Assembly: GCA_964654825.1 (NCBI GenBank)
Contig: CAZZKG010000004.1
Location: 39,277 to 103,276 of the forward strand
DNA length: 64,000 nt
Source of the DNA: CAZZKG01 sp964654825
GTDB taxonomy: Bacteria > Gemmatimonadota > CAZMKB01
Direction: 5' to 3'
The notes under the pieces were generated by a model that made no database searches, was not told the DNA's origin, and saw nothing but the letters and a program-made list of their open reading frames with translations. Position 1 is the stretch's first letter. Each line of letters begins with the position of its first letter. Shown here one piece after another: positions 52,172 through 61,541 of the stretch. Made by a program: the position numbers and the translations under genes.

Positions 52172-54487
52172 TTGAAAGAAATCGGTGTACTGTACCTCAT
52201 GCCATGGTTGATCGTCGGCGGTGCTGAGAACCAGATCGTTCAGACACTGAGGGTTATCGACCGCAAGCGATTCAGGCCCGTTGTTTGCTGCATCCGTGAA
52301 CGGGGAGCACTGTTCAGCGAAGTCGAAGAGCTTGGTATCGCTTCATACTGTCTCGACATGCGTCCGAAATACGGAGTCAGTACCGTTCGGGCGCTCAATC
52401 GGATCGTGGATATCATCCGTCGCGAGGAGATTCAGGTCCTCCAGGCCATGGAGTTCAACGCACGGGTCCTCGGTACAGTTGCCGCGAAGTTCACGCGCGT
52501 CCCGGTCAACCTCTCAGCAGAGCACTACACCGGTGAGTGGCAGGAGCCGACTTTCAAGAGGATCGTGAAACGCCTGACCGTCCCATTCGTCGACAGGATC
52601 ATCTGTGTTGCTGAAGCACAGAAGAAGTACCTGGTCGAGGACAGGGGAATTCCCCCCGGCAAGATGGAAGTCATTTACAACGGTATCGATCTGTCAAAAT
52701 TCAATCCCCGCACCAGAGCAAAAATCAAAAAATCGGATTTTGGTATTCCGGAGGAGAGTCCGGTTGCTGGGATCGTCGCGGCCTTGAGACCGGAAAAAGC
52801 TCACCATATTTTTCTGGAGGCGGCCAGGAGAGTGACTCATCAAATAGAGGACGCCCGGTTCCTAATCGTGGGAGAAGGCAAGAAGCGGGGTGAGCTGGAA
52901 GCCCTCAGTAAATCTCTGGGGATAGCGGAGAGAACTGTTTTTACCGGTGTGAGGAAAGACATGCCGGACATCCTCAGGCTGATGGACGTCGTGGTGCTCT
53001 CCTCCTACCCGGTCGTCGAAACGTTTCCCGTTTCCCTGCTCGAAGCAATGGCGATGAGGAAACCGGTTGTCTCCACCAATGTCAGCGGTATTCCGGAGAT
53101 GGTGGAGGAGGGTAAAAACGGCTTCCTGGTGCCCGTGGGAGACCCCGAAGCACTTGCTCGAGCTGTATCCAGAGTACTCGGGGACGGTAAGCTGGCAAAA
53201 AAAATGGGGGCTGCCGGCAGAAAACTCGTAAAGGAGCGGTTCACCATCCAGCACACCGTTACCGGGCTCGAGGAGCTCTACCAACGACTACTCGAATCGA
53301 AGACGAAGTCGAAAAGAACGAAAACGAAAAAGGTAACCATTCTCCATCTCACTCACGGAAGCACTTACAGCGGCGGTGAACATGCCCTGTATCTCCTTTA
53401 CAAATACATCGACAGGGAAAAATTCGATCCGGTCATTGTATGCCTCGAAGACGGTTTGCTCAGACAGAGGCTTGTCGATCTGGGATTGAAGGTTTACTGC
53501 ATGAACTCACGGGTGAAGATGCCAATCCAGCTTCTTCCGGGGATACTGCGGATCACCCGCGAAGAGGAGGTGGACCTCATTGTCAATCAGACGACGAGGA
53601 CAACACTGATCGGGAGAGTGGTCTCTCTCCTTTCCGGGAAACCGAACATCACAATCATCCAGGCCCCGATCCTGCGTGACACGAACACATCGCAGCTCCG
53701 CTGGGCGAATTATATGATCGAACGATTAACCGGGTTTCTCTCTGACAGACATATCGTCGTCAACAATGCTCTTCGGACGGAGATGATCGGCTGGGGACGG
53801 AAACAACAGAGAATAAAGACTATTTACAACAGTGTGGATCCTGAATACCTTGAACACACACCGAAAGGCACGATATTCAAGGATGAGCTGGGCCTCCGGG
53901 AGGACACTCCGGTTGCGGGAATGATTGCATCATTCCGGCCGAGGAAAGGGGCGGAATACCTGATCAGAGCCATGCCCGCAGTACTGGAGAAATTCCCCGA
54001 TGCAACTCTGCTCATGATAGGTCACGGGGAGTGGGTCAAAGGGAACGACTATATCGAAGAGCTTAAAACACTGACCCACTCACTGGGGATACAGAAATCA
54101 ATTGTGTTCACGGGCTTCCGGCGTGATATTCCCCAGATCGTTTCGGAGCTGGACACGATGATTTTACCGTCTCTCTATGGTGAGGGATCATCACTCACCA
54201 TTCTCGAGGCCATGGGTCTCGGATGTCCCGTTATCGCCACTGCTACCGAAGGTAATATCGAATTGATCGACGACGGCATCAACGGCAAACTCGTCCCGCC
54301 CGCAGATGCTGCTGCCCTCTCTGATGCAATCATTTCCATCTTCGGTAACAGGGAGGACGCGAAAGTGCTGGGAGAGGCGGCGAAGCAGAAGGTAATTCGT
54401 GAATTCCTCGCCGACAGAATGGCCGGACGATATATTGATCTGTTCTTTGAAGTTTTAGGTACACATAACCACAACCAAGCAATGTGA
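52172..54487 (+). CDS. Tandem GT4 glycosyltransferase fusion
   Basis: A 771-residue protein with two complete GT-B (GT4) domains. The first (about 1-370) opens with LYLMPWLIVGGAENQIVQTL and has the EX7E motif in ETFPVSLLEAM. The second (about 385-771) opens with ILHLTHGSTYSGGEHALYLL and has EX7E in EGSSLTILEAM. Between them is a Lys/Thr/Arg linker (ESKTKSKRTKTKKV). Each half has its own nucleotide-sugar site (AALRPEKAHHIFLEA; ASFRPRKGAEYLIRA). It may add two sugars in sequence. The TTG start is supported by GGAGG. It is cytoplasmic. Confidence 0.85.
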   Translation: MKEIGVLYLMPWLIVGGAENQIVQTLRVIDRKRFRPVVCCIRERGALFSEVEELGIASYCLDMRPKYGVSTVRALNRIVDIIRREEIQVLQAMEFNARVLGTVAAKFTRVPVNLSAEHYTGEWQEPTFKRIVKRLTVPFVDRIICVAEAQKKYLVEDRGIPPGKMEVIYNGIDLSKFNPRTRAKIKKSDFGIPEESPVAGIVAALRPEKAHHIFLEAARRVTHQIEDARFLIVGEGKKRGELEALSKSLGIAERTVFTGVRKDMPDILRLMDVVVLSSYPVVETFPVSLLEAMAMRKPVVSTNVSGIPEMVEEGKNGFLVPVGDPEALARAVSRVLGDGKLAKKMGAAGRKLVKERFTIQHTVTGLEELYQRLLESKTKSKRTKTKKVTILHLTHGSTYSGGEHALYLLYKYIDREKFDPVIVCLEDGLLRQRLVDLGLKVYCMNSRVKMPIQLLPGILRITREEEVDLIVNQTTRTTLIGRVVSLLSGKPNITIIQAPILRDTNTSQLRWANYMIERLTGFLSDRHIVVNNALRTEMIGWGRKQQRIKTIYNSVDPEYLEHTPKGTIFKDELGLREDTPVAGMIASFRPRKGAEYLIRAMPAVLEKFPDATLLMIGHGEWVKGNDYIEELKTLTHSLGIQKSIVFTGFRRDIPQIVSELDTMILPSLYGEGSSLTILEAMGLGCPVIATATEGNIELIDDGINGKLVPPADAAALSDAIISIFGNREDAKVLGEAAKQKVIREFLADRMAGRYIDLFFEVLGTHNHNQAM

Positions 54488-54497
54488 GGTAGTGATA

Positions 54498-55952
54498 ATG
54501 AAGGTTTTAATCGGTTATCCCCCACTCAAGGGCAAGGGAAGCCCGATGTTGACGCAGAACAGACAGTTTCAGTGGTATCATGTCCCTGCATATATATATC
54601 CACTGGTTCCGGCTTCAGCCGCGACCCTCCTTTCGAAAAACGGTTATGACGTCATCTGGGCTGACGGGATTACAGAGACAACAACCGAGGAAGCGTACCT
54701 CGAGATGTTCAGTCGGGAGAAACCCGACGTCGCGGTCTTCGAAACCAAGACTCCGGTTATCACTCAGCACTGGGATATCATCAATCGGCTCAAGGAAATG
54801 TTCCCGTCGACCAGATTCGTGCTCATGGGAGATCACGTGACCGCACTTCCGGAGGAGTCTTTCAGCAGATCGAAAGTCGATTTTATCATCACGGGCGGGC
54901 ACTATGACTTCCTGATCTTCGGAATCGTCAGAGCCCTGCAGAATGGGGACGACCTCCCGCAGGGAATCTACTATCGGGACGGAAACACGGTGAAAAATAC
55001 CGGTGTGTTCGAACCGGTACAGGATCTCAATTCCCTTCCCCTGATCGACCGGAAGCTCACGAATGCGCACCTCTACTTCGAGAAATGGAAACGGAGGGAG
55101 CCCTTCCTGTATACCATGGCAGGAAGAGACTGTGCGTGGGGAAAGTGCTCTTTCTGTTCTTGGACCACAACCCACCCCCGGTTCTCAGTCAGAACACCTG
55201 AAAGCCTTCTGGATGAGATCGGATACCTGATTACCGAGTATGGAGTGAAGGAAATCTTCGACGACACGGGAAATTTTCCCGGAGGCTCCTGGCTACGGAA
55301 GTTCTGTGAGGGCATGATCGAACGCGGGTACCACAGAGAGATCCTGTTCTCCTGCAACATGCGGTTCTCGGACATCCGGCCGAAGACGGTGGAATTGATG
55401 AAAAAAGCCGGTTTCAGGAAGATAAAATCAGGCCTCGAGTCCGCGAACCAGGCAACGCTCGACAGGATATCGAAAGGGATACAGGTAAATGACATCGTCA
55501 ATGGTTGCAGGACTGCGAGCCGGGCCGGTCTGGAAGTTCAGTTGACCGTGATGGTAGGATATCCATGGGAGACGAGAGAGGATGCAACCAGGACTCTCGA
55601 TCTCTCGAAACAATTGATGAGCAGTGGGGCGGCTGAGATGCTCCAGTCGACCGTAGTCGTCCCCTACCCCGGGACGAGACTCCACCGGGAGGCTCTCGAA
55701 AACAACTGGTTCAGAGTGGATCCGAATGATTACGACCGATACGATATGACCGAACCGGTTCTCAGGATGCCCGACATGGAACCTGAAGAGGTAGTGAAAA
55801 TCTGTGGTGAGATCTACAAGACTTTTCTCACTCCGCGGTTCGTCCTGAGGAATATGACAAGAATAAGGACCTGGGAAGACGCGAGCTACTTTCTCAGAGG
55901 CGCGAAGGCTGTGGTAGGCCACATTCTCGATTTTGTAAAGATCAGAAACTAA
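54498..55952 (+). CDS. B12-binding-type radical SAM protein with CX4CX2C motif
   Basis: About 484 residues. The N-terminal part resembles the B12-binding domain of class B radical SAM enzymes (YIYPLVPASAATLLSKNGYD, FVLMGDHVTALPE). The cluster motif is GRDCAWGKCSFCSW, that is CX4CX2C (Cys212, 217 and 220) rather than the canonical CX3CX2C. The SAM core continues with IKSGLESANQATLDRISKGI and VMVGYPWETREDA. It may methylate or rearrange a sugar or lipid of the polymer. The ATG at 54498 has GAGG eight bases upstream. It sits between the GT4 fusion and the membrane sulfatase-like gene. Confidence 0.78.
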   Translation: MKVLIGYPPLKGKGSPMLTQNRQFQWYHVPAYIYPLVPASAATLLSKNGYDVIWADGITETTTEEAYLEMFSREKPDVAVFETKTPVITQHWDIINRLKEMFPSTRFVLMGDHVTALPEESFSRSKVDFIITGGHYDFLIFGIVRALQNGDDLPQGIYYRDGNTVKNTGVFEPVQDLNSLPLIDRKLTNAHLYFEKWKRREPFLYTMAGRDCAWGKCSFCSWTTTHPRFSVRTPESLLDEIGYLITEYGVKEIFDDTGNFPGGSWLRKFCEGMIERGYHREILFSCNMRFSDIRPKTVELMKKAGFRKIKSGLESANQATLDRISKGIQVNDIVNGCRTASRAGLEVQLTVMVGYPWETREDATRTLDLSKQLMSSGAAEMLQSTVVVPYPGTRLHREALENNWFRVDPNDYDRYDMTEPVLRMPDMEPEEVVKICGEIYKTFLTPRFVLRNMTRIRTWEDASYFLRGAKAVVGHILDFVKIRN

Positions 55953-55983
55953 TGTTCAGTTTTTAAACTCGGAGAACAAAACC

Positions 55984-57909
55984 GTGGAACAGGTAAACAC
56001 CAAGTGTCGTTCGGTTCGGAGCTTCATGCTTTTTTCCCTACTGCTCAGTATCGCCGAAGTTCTTTTCCTGCTGATTTCCGGGTACCCCCCCGGCCCGGGA
56101 CTTCTTCTCACAGCAGGGATTTCGTTCATTCTCTATGCTGTATTTTTTCTCATAATCCACACTTTCACGCTGCTCCTCTCTCGTGTAGTGGGACTGCCAA
56201 CCGGTATTAGATTCATTGTCTCTATTTCCATCTCATTAACCATCCTCACACTGCTTGCGACCGGCGTTTCAAGCAGCATTGTTGCTCACAGTGAATGGAC
56301 AGGTTATGTGGTAAGGGGCATTCTCTCAGGCCTGACCGGTTTGATATGTTTCTCTATCCTGACCGTCTATGAAAGGGTTGGTAGCAGAAAGAAGCGGTTT
56401 TTTGTCGTGTCATCAGCTTTACTATTGATTACTCTCTGGCGGTTCGGTGTCTCGGATTCCATCACACGATTCGAACAACCGTCTGCATCAGCGACAATTG
56501 CGACCGAATCCGGAGAGAAACCGAACCTGATTCTGATCGTCATCGATACACTGAGAGCCGACAGACTGGGGTGTTATGGAAACGCAGACGGCCTGACGAC
56601 AAACATCGATCGGTTTCGAGAGGACGGCATTCTGTTCGAGCAGTCGATCGTACCCTGTCCTCGCACGACGCAATCCATGAGCACGATTATGACCGGGTTG
56701 TATCCTCAGGTACACGGCGTGAGAAGGATCTTCAACAAGCTCGACTCCGGGCTGACTACTCTTGCAGAAGTGCTTCAATCTCACGGGTTCGATACGTATG
56801 CCGTAGTCAGCAATCCCGTTCTGAGAAAAGACACATCAGGTCTCGCGCAGGGTTTTATGCATTACGATGATGCTTTTCTTCCAGATCCCTATAACGAGAT
56901 CCTTGCTCTGAAACTCTTCCACATATACATCCACCGTATCAGACTCAGAAACTTCGATGCCACCACTACGACGGACAAAGTAATCAATCTGCTGAGTGGA
57001 CATGACAGCAGCAAACCTTTTTTCCTCTGGATTCAGTATTGCGATCCCCACTGGATTTATCTACCTCCTGAGGATTACAGGGACATTGATCCACACCTGA
57101 TGAAAGAGATAATGGAATTCTACGACCGATTTGAAAACGACCGGATATCCAAAGAGCAACTGACGTTCGACAATCCTTACCCCGATTCTCTTATTGATGC
57201 GTTCCGTCATCTCTATGACGGGGAAGTGCGATACTGTGACAGTGAAATCGGCCGGCTCAGGTCTTTCCTCAGAGACCAGGGGTTCTATGACAACTCACTA
57301 ATACTGGTAACGGCTGATCACGGAGAAGGACTCGGTGATCACGACTACTACTTCGAGCACGGGCTGTTTCTTTATGATGACGAAGTACGAGTGCCCCTTA
57401 TCATGAAACCACCATCATATCTGAAATGTCCGGAGCGGAGCTACCCCTACCAGATATCGACAGTAGATCTTTTACAGAATATATTGTATATTATGGATAT
57501 TACTCTGCCGGACCGACCTGATAGTACTCTCTGGTTTCTGAAGTCCGGGGACACCCTGCTCTCCAGAGGTACGGGTGAGTATTCCTTCGGTGAATCGGAC
57601 GTTACATTCTTCAAAGGGAACTCCCCCTCAGGAAGAATGAGGGGAAAACACAGAATGGTCAGGGCTGGCAATTTCAAACTCATAGCCATCCCGGTTGGAT
57701 CCAAGGAATGGCAATTTTCTCTGTTTGACCTGACGCAGGATCCGGGGGAACTCGTCGATCAATTCGATGCAAATCCTGAAAAGGCACAGATTTTGCTCGA
57801 ATCATTGAAGAAGTGGTTTACTCTTGTGAAGATGGAGGACCGGGAGGGTGATAATCGGATAGATCGATCTCTTCTGGAAGACCTGAAAACTCTCGGGTAC
57901 TATCACTGA
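55984..57909 (+). CDS. Membrane sulfatase-like / phosphotransferase-type AP enzyme
   Basis: A 641-residue protein with about five N-terminal helices (to residue 160), then an alkaline-phosphatase-superfamily sulfatase domain: PNLILIVIDTLRADRLGCYG (metal Asp188), PCPRTTQSMSTIMTG, and VTADHGEGLGDHDYYFEHG. Counting back from MTG, the nucleophile falls on Thr228 rather than the formylglycine Cys/Ser of true sulfatases. This favours a phosphotransferase (phosphoethanolamine or phosphoglycerol type), as in LtaS-like proteins. It could decorate the polysaccharide on the periplasmic face. The GTG start has GGAGA nine bases upstream. Confidence 0.75.
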   Translation: MEQVNTKCRSVRSFMLFSLLLSIAEVLFLLISGYPPGPGLLLTAGISFILYAVFFLIIHTFTLLLSRVVGLPTGIRFIVSISISLTILTLLATGVSSSIVAHSEWTGYVVRGILSGLTGLICFSILTVYERVGSRKKRFFVVSSALLLITLWRFGVSDSITRFEQPSASATIATESGEKPNLILIVIDTLRADRLGCYGNADGLTTNIDRFREDGILFEQSIVPCPRTTQSMSTIMTGLYPQVHGVRRIFNKLDSGLTTLAEVLQSHGFDTYAVVSNPVLRKDTSGLAQGFMHYDDAFLPDPYNEILALKLFHIYIHRIRLRNFDATTTTDKVINLLSGHDSSKPFFLWIQYCDPHWIYLPPEDYRDIDPHLMKEIMEFYDRFENDRISKEQLTFDNPYPDSLIDAFRHLYDGEVRYCDSEIGRLRSFLRDQGFYDNSLILVTADHGEGLGDHDYYFEHGLFLYDDEVRVPLIMKPPSYLKCPERSYPYQISTVDLLQNILYIMDITLPDRPDSTLWFLKSGDTLLSRGTGEYSFGESDVTFFKGNSPSGRMRGKHRMVRAGNFKLIAIPVGSKEWQFSLFDLTQDPGELVDQFDANPEKAQILLESLKKWFTLVKMEDREGDNRIDRSLLEDLKTLGYYH

Positions 57910-57934
57910 TTCCCGGAGACTAATCGAGACCACT

Positions 57935-59437
57935 ATGCACAAGCAATTGAGTTTCCCAAATTCAGGATTGATTTTTCTCGGCACAGGGATCTTTATAGGG
58001 ATGATAATCGCCATCCTTCCCTATCTGCTTCCGGAGTTTTCGATCAGCCTGTTCTCCGTTCCCGTAGAAGCTCCGTACTTACTCGTGGGCTTACTCCTAC
58101 TCATCACCACAGGGGCGGTACTGGCCTCCGGGCGGACACGGAAAAGGGCGCACTCGATCGACCTCACGAACTCGTTCGTATTCTTCCTGCCGATATTCAT
58201 ACTCATATTCATATCGGGATTTCACCTCCAGCTCAGTCCCCAGATACTCTTTATCTATATCGTCTTCTTCGCGGTCATGGCGATCAGGGGCAGAATTACG
58301 GAGATCGTGATCACACCTTTCCTCTATTTTGTAATCCTGCACCTCATATTCTGCAATCTCTCCCTGCTGGGGCCGAGTTTGCACGGACCGGCTGCCATGT
58401 CCACCAAGCTCCTCACTATAAATATAAAGCTTCTAATGGTGTTTCTCATTCTCAATGCTATCAAGACCGAAGTTGATTTCAACAGATTCATCCGTATTTA
58501 TATCGTGTTGAGTATTATCACATCGATTATCGCGCTGAGCCAGGTCGGCCTGTACTTTATCATAGGGACCAATTATTCGTTCTCTGCGCCCGACATCAAG
58601 AAAGTTTTCGCTTCTCCCATCGGACTGCTCCCAAGGGTGACAGCTCTTTTCAGTCATCCGAACCTGCTGGCGACCGACATTTCTCCCCTGTTTATAATGC
58701 TCAGCTTCTTCCTGGTCACTCCGGGACTCCTGTCGAAGACAACCAGACACCTGGCTGTCTTCACGCTCGGTATCATGCTTATCCCGATCTTCTTCTCCTG
58801 CAGCAGGGGGACATGGGTGGCTGTCGGATTCGGGCTCATCGTGATCTTTTTTGTCACAAGACCAGATCTCCTCCTCAAGAAGTTGGTTCTTTTCTTACTG
58901 GCTCTCACTATACTCTGGCTGACCGGTGTTATTGACTTGGCCTATGACACCCTGGTCGAGATCAACTCGGCTTCTGTGAGTGCCCGGTTCGGCCTCTTCT
59001 CGCTCGGACTCCTTGCCCTGAAATCCAATCCCGTCCTCGGATTCGGCTGGGGAAACTTTGCTTCCTATTCAGGCAACACATGGGGACTCTCAGTCCACAA
59101 CGTTCTCCTGCAGGTGATGTCGGAAACGGGGATAGTCGGATTCATCACGTATTTTGCCATGATCGGTTATATCTTCTGGCGGGTAATCGGTCAGATTGTA
59201 CGGACGAGGAACTCGAAAAACAGGACCGTGCTCAAGGCATACCTTACGGCTCTGGTGACACTTATGATTAATAACATGTTTCATCAGGTTGCGTGGTCCA
59301 ATTTTTCTTTTATACTACTAACATTAGGCGAGGCAATAACAAGAATCGTCAGATCACTCGAAGATACGAAAACAGAAATTTCATTGTTTACGCCTGATAA
59401 AAAGTTAAAAAACGAGTTGATAGAAGGAGCAGGATGA
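57935..59437 (+). CDS. O-antigen polymerase/ligase (Wzy/WaaL-like)
   Basis: A 500-residue protein with about twelve membrane helices. The Wzy_C signature lies in the second half: FFSCSRGTWVAVGFGLIVIF, then RFGLFSLGLLALKSNPVLGF, GWGNFASY and VHNVLLQVMSETGIVGF. The large periplasmic loop holds the conserved Arg. Such proteins polymerise lipid-linked repeat units or ligate them. The partner chain-length protein starts inside its stop codon (ATGA overlap), which favours polymerase over ligase. Confidence 0.85.
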   Translation: MHKQLSFPNSGLIFLGTGIFIGMIIAILPYLLPEFSISLFSVPVEAPYLLVGLLLLITTGAVLASGRTRKRAHSIDLTNSFVFFLPIFILIFISGFHLQLSPQILFIYIVFFAVMAIRGRITEIVITPFLYFVILHLIFCNLSLLGPSLHGPAAMSTKLLTINIKLLMVFLILNAIKTEVDFNRFIRIYIVLSIITSIIALSQVGLYFIIGTNYSFSAPDIKKVFASPIGLLPRVTALFSHPNLLATDISPLFIMLSFFLVTPGLLSKTTRHLAVFTLGIMLIPIFFSCSRGTWVAVGFGLIVIFFVTRPDLLLKKLVLFLLALTILWLTGVIDLAYDTLVEINSASVSARFGLFSLGLLALKSNPVLGFGWGNFASYSGNTWGLSVHNVLLQVMSETGIVGFITYFAMIGYIFWRVIGQIVRTRNSKNRTVLKAYLTALVTLMINNMFHQVAWSNFSFILLTLGEAITRIVRSLEDTKTEISLFTPDKKLKNELIEGAG

Positions 59438-60828
59438 TGGAGGTAAAAAAAAGCCCCGGAAATTATTTTTCAGTCATCACGAAGAGGAGAAGAACCGTTG
59501 GCGCACTGATGATCTCGGCTTTGACGGTAGCCCTTCTTCTTTCGATCATTCTCCCAAAAGTGTATGAATCCAAGATCACTTTCTATCTTCCAATCTATCA
59601 GGGGAAGCAGGTCCAGTTATCAGTATCACCGAAACAGTTCACGAAATCAAACGTTGCAATACCCATATCCGGTGAGACCACTATTCAGGGTGTCGTGCAG
59701 ATCCTGTTGTCCATGAAGGTAGCAGGCCACGTAGCGGAACTCGTGCCTTCAACGACCCCGGACAAGATACGATCTAACTCGAACATTCAGGTTTCCTCAG
59801 AAGGTATTTTCAGCGTAAGAATCCAGGACCGTGACCCCGAACTGGCCGCAGAGATAGCCAATGCCTTTCCCGTCGCCGCAAGTCAATTCCTGGAGGAAGA
59901 AACGGGTGTCGGCATTGGAACAAAGAGCGTCCGTACGTTTGTCGAAGCACAGCTCGCCGCTCTCGAGGCACGCGCGGACACGACGAGGGATCATCTGAGC
60001 GATTACCTCCAGGAACATGGTGTTATCGCTGTTGATCAGGAAATCAACAAAATGATGAATCTGTATGCGAACCTGAGGACTCAGAGGTTCACGACTCAGA
60101 TACAGATCCTCGAAAACCAGGTGAGGAACGACGCATTGAAGGAACAGATGGACCTCGCAGGTACTGATCTGCTGGATAACTATCTGGGTACGAACGAAGT
60201 CATACTCTCGCTCCGGGGAAAAGCAGCCAACCTCGAGATCAAGATCGCAGAACTCAAGCAGACCTACACCGAAGAACACCCTGAGATCATAGCCCTCCGG
60301 GCGGCCTTCGAAGAAACGCAGGCGAAGCTGAAGGAGGAAATAGAAAATATTTTTGAGAGCTACACTGAGCCGATAAATCCGATCGTCGGTCAGATGAAAG
60401 AGGATTTCATATCATTGCAGATTAAAAAGGCGATTCTCCTATCAAAAACCGACACGCTGGACTCCGCGATAAAAGGTCTCGAAGATGACTTTCTCAACCT
60501 TTCGGGCGTGCAATACAATTTTACCAAACTCAAGAAGGAAGCTCTGCTGCTGGGCAGGCTTCATTCATCCCTGACACTGAAGCTCGAGGAGTTGAAATTT
60601 CAGGAATTACAATCTCGGAACAGGTTCGTTATACTGGACGAGGCGACCACACCCCGGAAACCGTTGTTCCCGAATCTGATTGCGAACCTGCTCACCACGC
60701 TGGCACTGTCTTTTCTCGTCAGCATTTTCATCTGTATGATCTGGGAAAGTAGAGAGGCAAAGCGGAGTGAGAGCGTGATCGAGGAGATGACAGCGGAAGA
60801 TCTGAAGGGGGTATTCCTTGGTGAATAA
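59434..60828 (+). CDS. Wzz/GumC-type chain-length determinant
   Basis: A 464-residue inner-membrane protein with helices at about 23-42 (VGALMISALTVALLLSIILP) and about 408-430 (LIANLLTTLALSFLVSIFIC), bracketing a long periplasmic coiled-coil domain (EAQLAALEARADTTRDHLSD, GKAANLEIKIAELKQTYTEE). The Pro-rich sequence before the second helix (DEATTPRKPLFPNLIAN) is the Wzz family hallmark. There is no cytoplasmic tyrosine-kinase domain. It sets polymer length with the Wzy protein. It overlaps wzy by four bases. Confidence 0.87.
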   Translation: MMEVKKSPGNYFSVITKRRRTVGALMISALTVALLLSIILPKVYESKITFYLPIYQGKQVQLSVSPKQFTKSNVAIPISGETTIQGVVQILLSMKVAGHVAELVPSTTPDKIRSNSNIQVSSEGIFSVRIQDRDPELAAEIANAFPVAASQFLEEETGVGIGTKSVRTFVEAQLAALEARADTTRDHLSDYLQEHGVIAVDQEINKMMNLYANLRTQRFTTQIQILENQVRNDALKEQMDLAGTDLLDNYLGTNEVILSLRGKAANLEIKIAELKQTYTEEHPEIIALRAAFEETQAKLKEEIENIFESYTEPINPIVGQMKEDFISLQIKKAILLSKTDTLDSAIKGLEDDFLNLSGVQYNFTKLKKEALLLGRLHSSLTLKLEELKFQELQSRNRFVILDEATTPRKPLFPNLIANLLTTLALSFLVSIFICMIWESREAKRSESVIEEMTAEDLKGVFLGE

Positions 60829-61063
60829 CACATTAGAGATCAGTGATGAAGAGAAGAAGACTATAATCATCGAAGAAAAAATACGCTTGCAGAGAGTAAT
60901 TTCAGAAATCAGGAGCAAGGAGATCAATCTGATCCTCGAGGAGGAATCACCGCTTTACAAACGAAAGAAACTCCTGACAACGGCATTCGAAGTTCTACTC
61001 GGTGTTTACATTGGAATCATATCTGTATACCTGGTTATAGTTCTTTCAGAATTGTTATCATAG
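60818..61063 (+). CDS. Small single-span membrane protein
   Basis: Eighty-one residues from a TTG at 60818 (or 80 from a GTG at 60821), with AAGGGGG six bases before the TTG. The N-terminal 50 residues are charged and helical (EEKKTIIIEEKIRLQRVISE). One membrane helix follows near the C-terminus (LLGVYIGIISVYLVIVLSEL). It overlaps the Wzz stop, so it is translationally coupled to it. No family is recognised. It may modulate the Wzy/Wzz machinery. Confidence 0.6.
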   Translation: MVNNTLEISDEEKKTIIIEEKIRLQRVISEIRSKEINLILEEESPLYKRKKLLTTAFEVLLGVYIGIISVYLVIVLSELLS

Positions 61064-61074
61064 GAGATTGTGTC

Positions 61075-61359
61075 ATGGTGGACGGTAATGCGGCAGGTGG
61101 CGATCTCGGCAGCTATAGAAACAGATTGAGAAACAAACTGGTTGATCTCTTCCTGGAAGAGTATTCCCGACGCAGGGATAGAGGGGAACTGCTCTACGAG
61201 GGAAAGTGGATCACACCGGATGAGAAGTTCGATTTCTCGGAAGAGATAAAAAAGGAACACAAGGGATTATTCTACGATTCGTTATTATTGCTGGTCATCG
61301 GGTTTATTGTCGCATACATCCTCGTTCGCTTACTCACAATACTCCGGTTTCCCTCCTGA
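61075..61359 (+). CDS. Small single-span membrane protein, last gene of operon
   Basis: Ninety-four residues from the ATG at 61075, with GGAG about eight bases upstream. The soluble N-terminus is helical and charged (YRNRLRNKLVDLFLEEYSRR), followed by YEGKWITPDEKFDF. A C-terminal helix (LLLLVIGFIVAYILVRLLTI) anchors it. The 'GKWITPDE' motif resembles short proteins with a 'W(V/I)TP(E/D)E' element, but I cannot assign a family. It follows the 81-residue protein by 11 bases, so both are in the polysaccharide operon. Confidence 0.6.
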   Translation: MVDGNAAGGDLGSYRNRLRNKLVDLFLEEYSRRRDRGELLYEGKWITPDEKFDFSEEIKKEHKGLFYDSLLLLVIGFIVAYILVRLLTILRFPS

Positions 61360-61391
61360 TCCCTCTTTTCACCACGCGGACCCATTTTCGC

Positions 61392-61420
61392 TTGCTAAAA
61401 CGGCGGAAATCTGGTACAAT
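61392..61420 (+). promoter_or_regulatory. Promoter of the BNR-repeat protein
   Basis: TTGCTA (61392-61397), 17 bases and TACAAT (61415-61420), about 120 bases before the start at 61542. This marks a new transcription unit after the polysaccharide operon. Confidence 0.55.
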
Positions 61421-61541
61421 CTGCTTACGGTGGGTTTCTAATCGAGTACGATTCTTAACAATGAATATCCCTCGCCGCTTCGAATATCGCAAACAATAAT
61501 GGCGCCCGTTCGGATGGGAGGCTTCTACCACGGTGAACACC

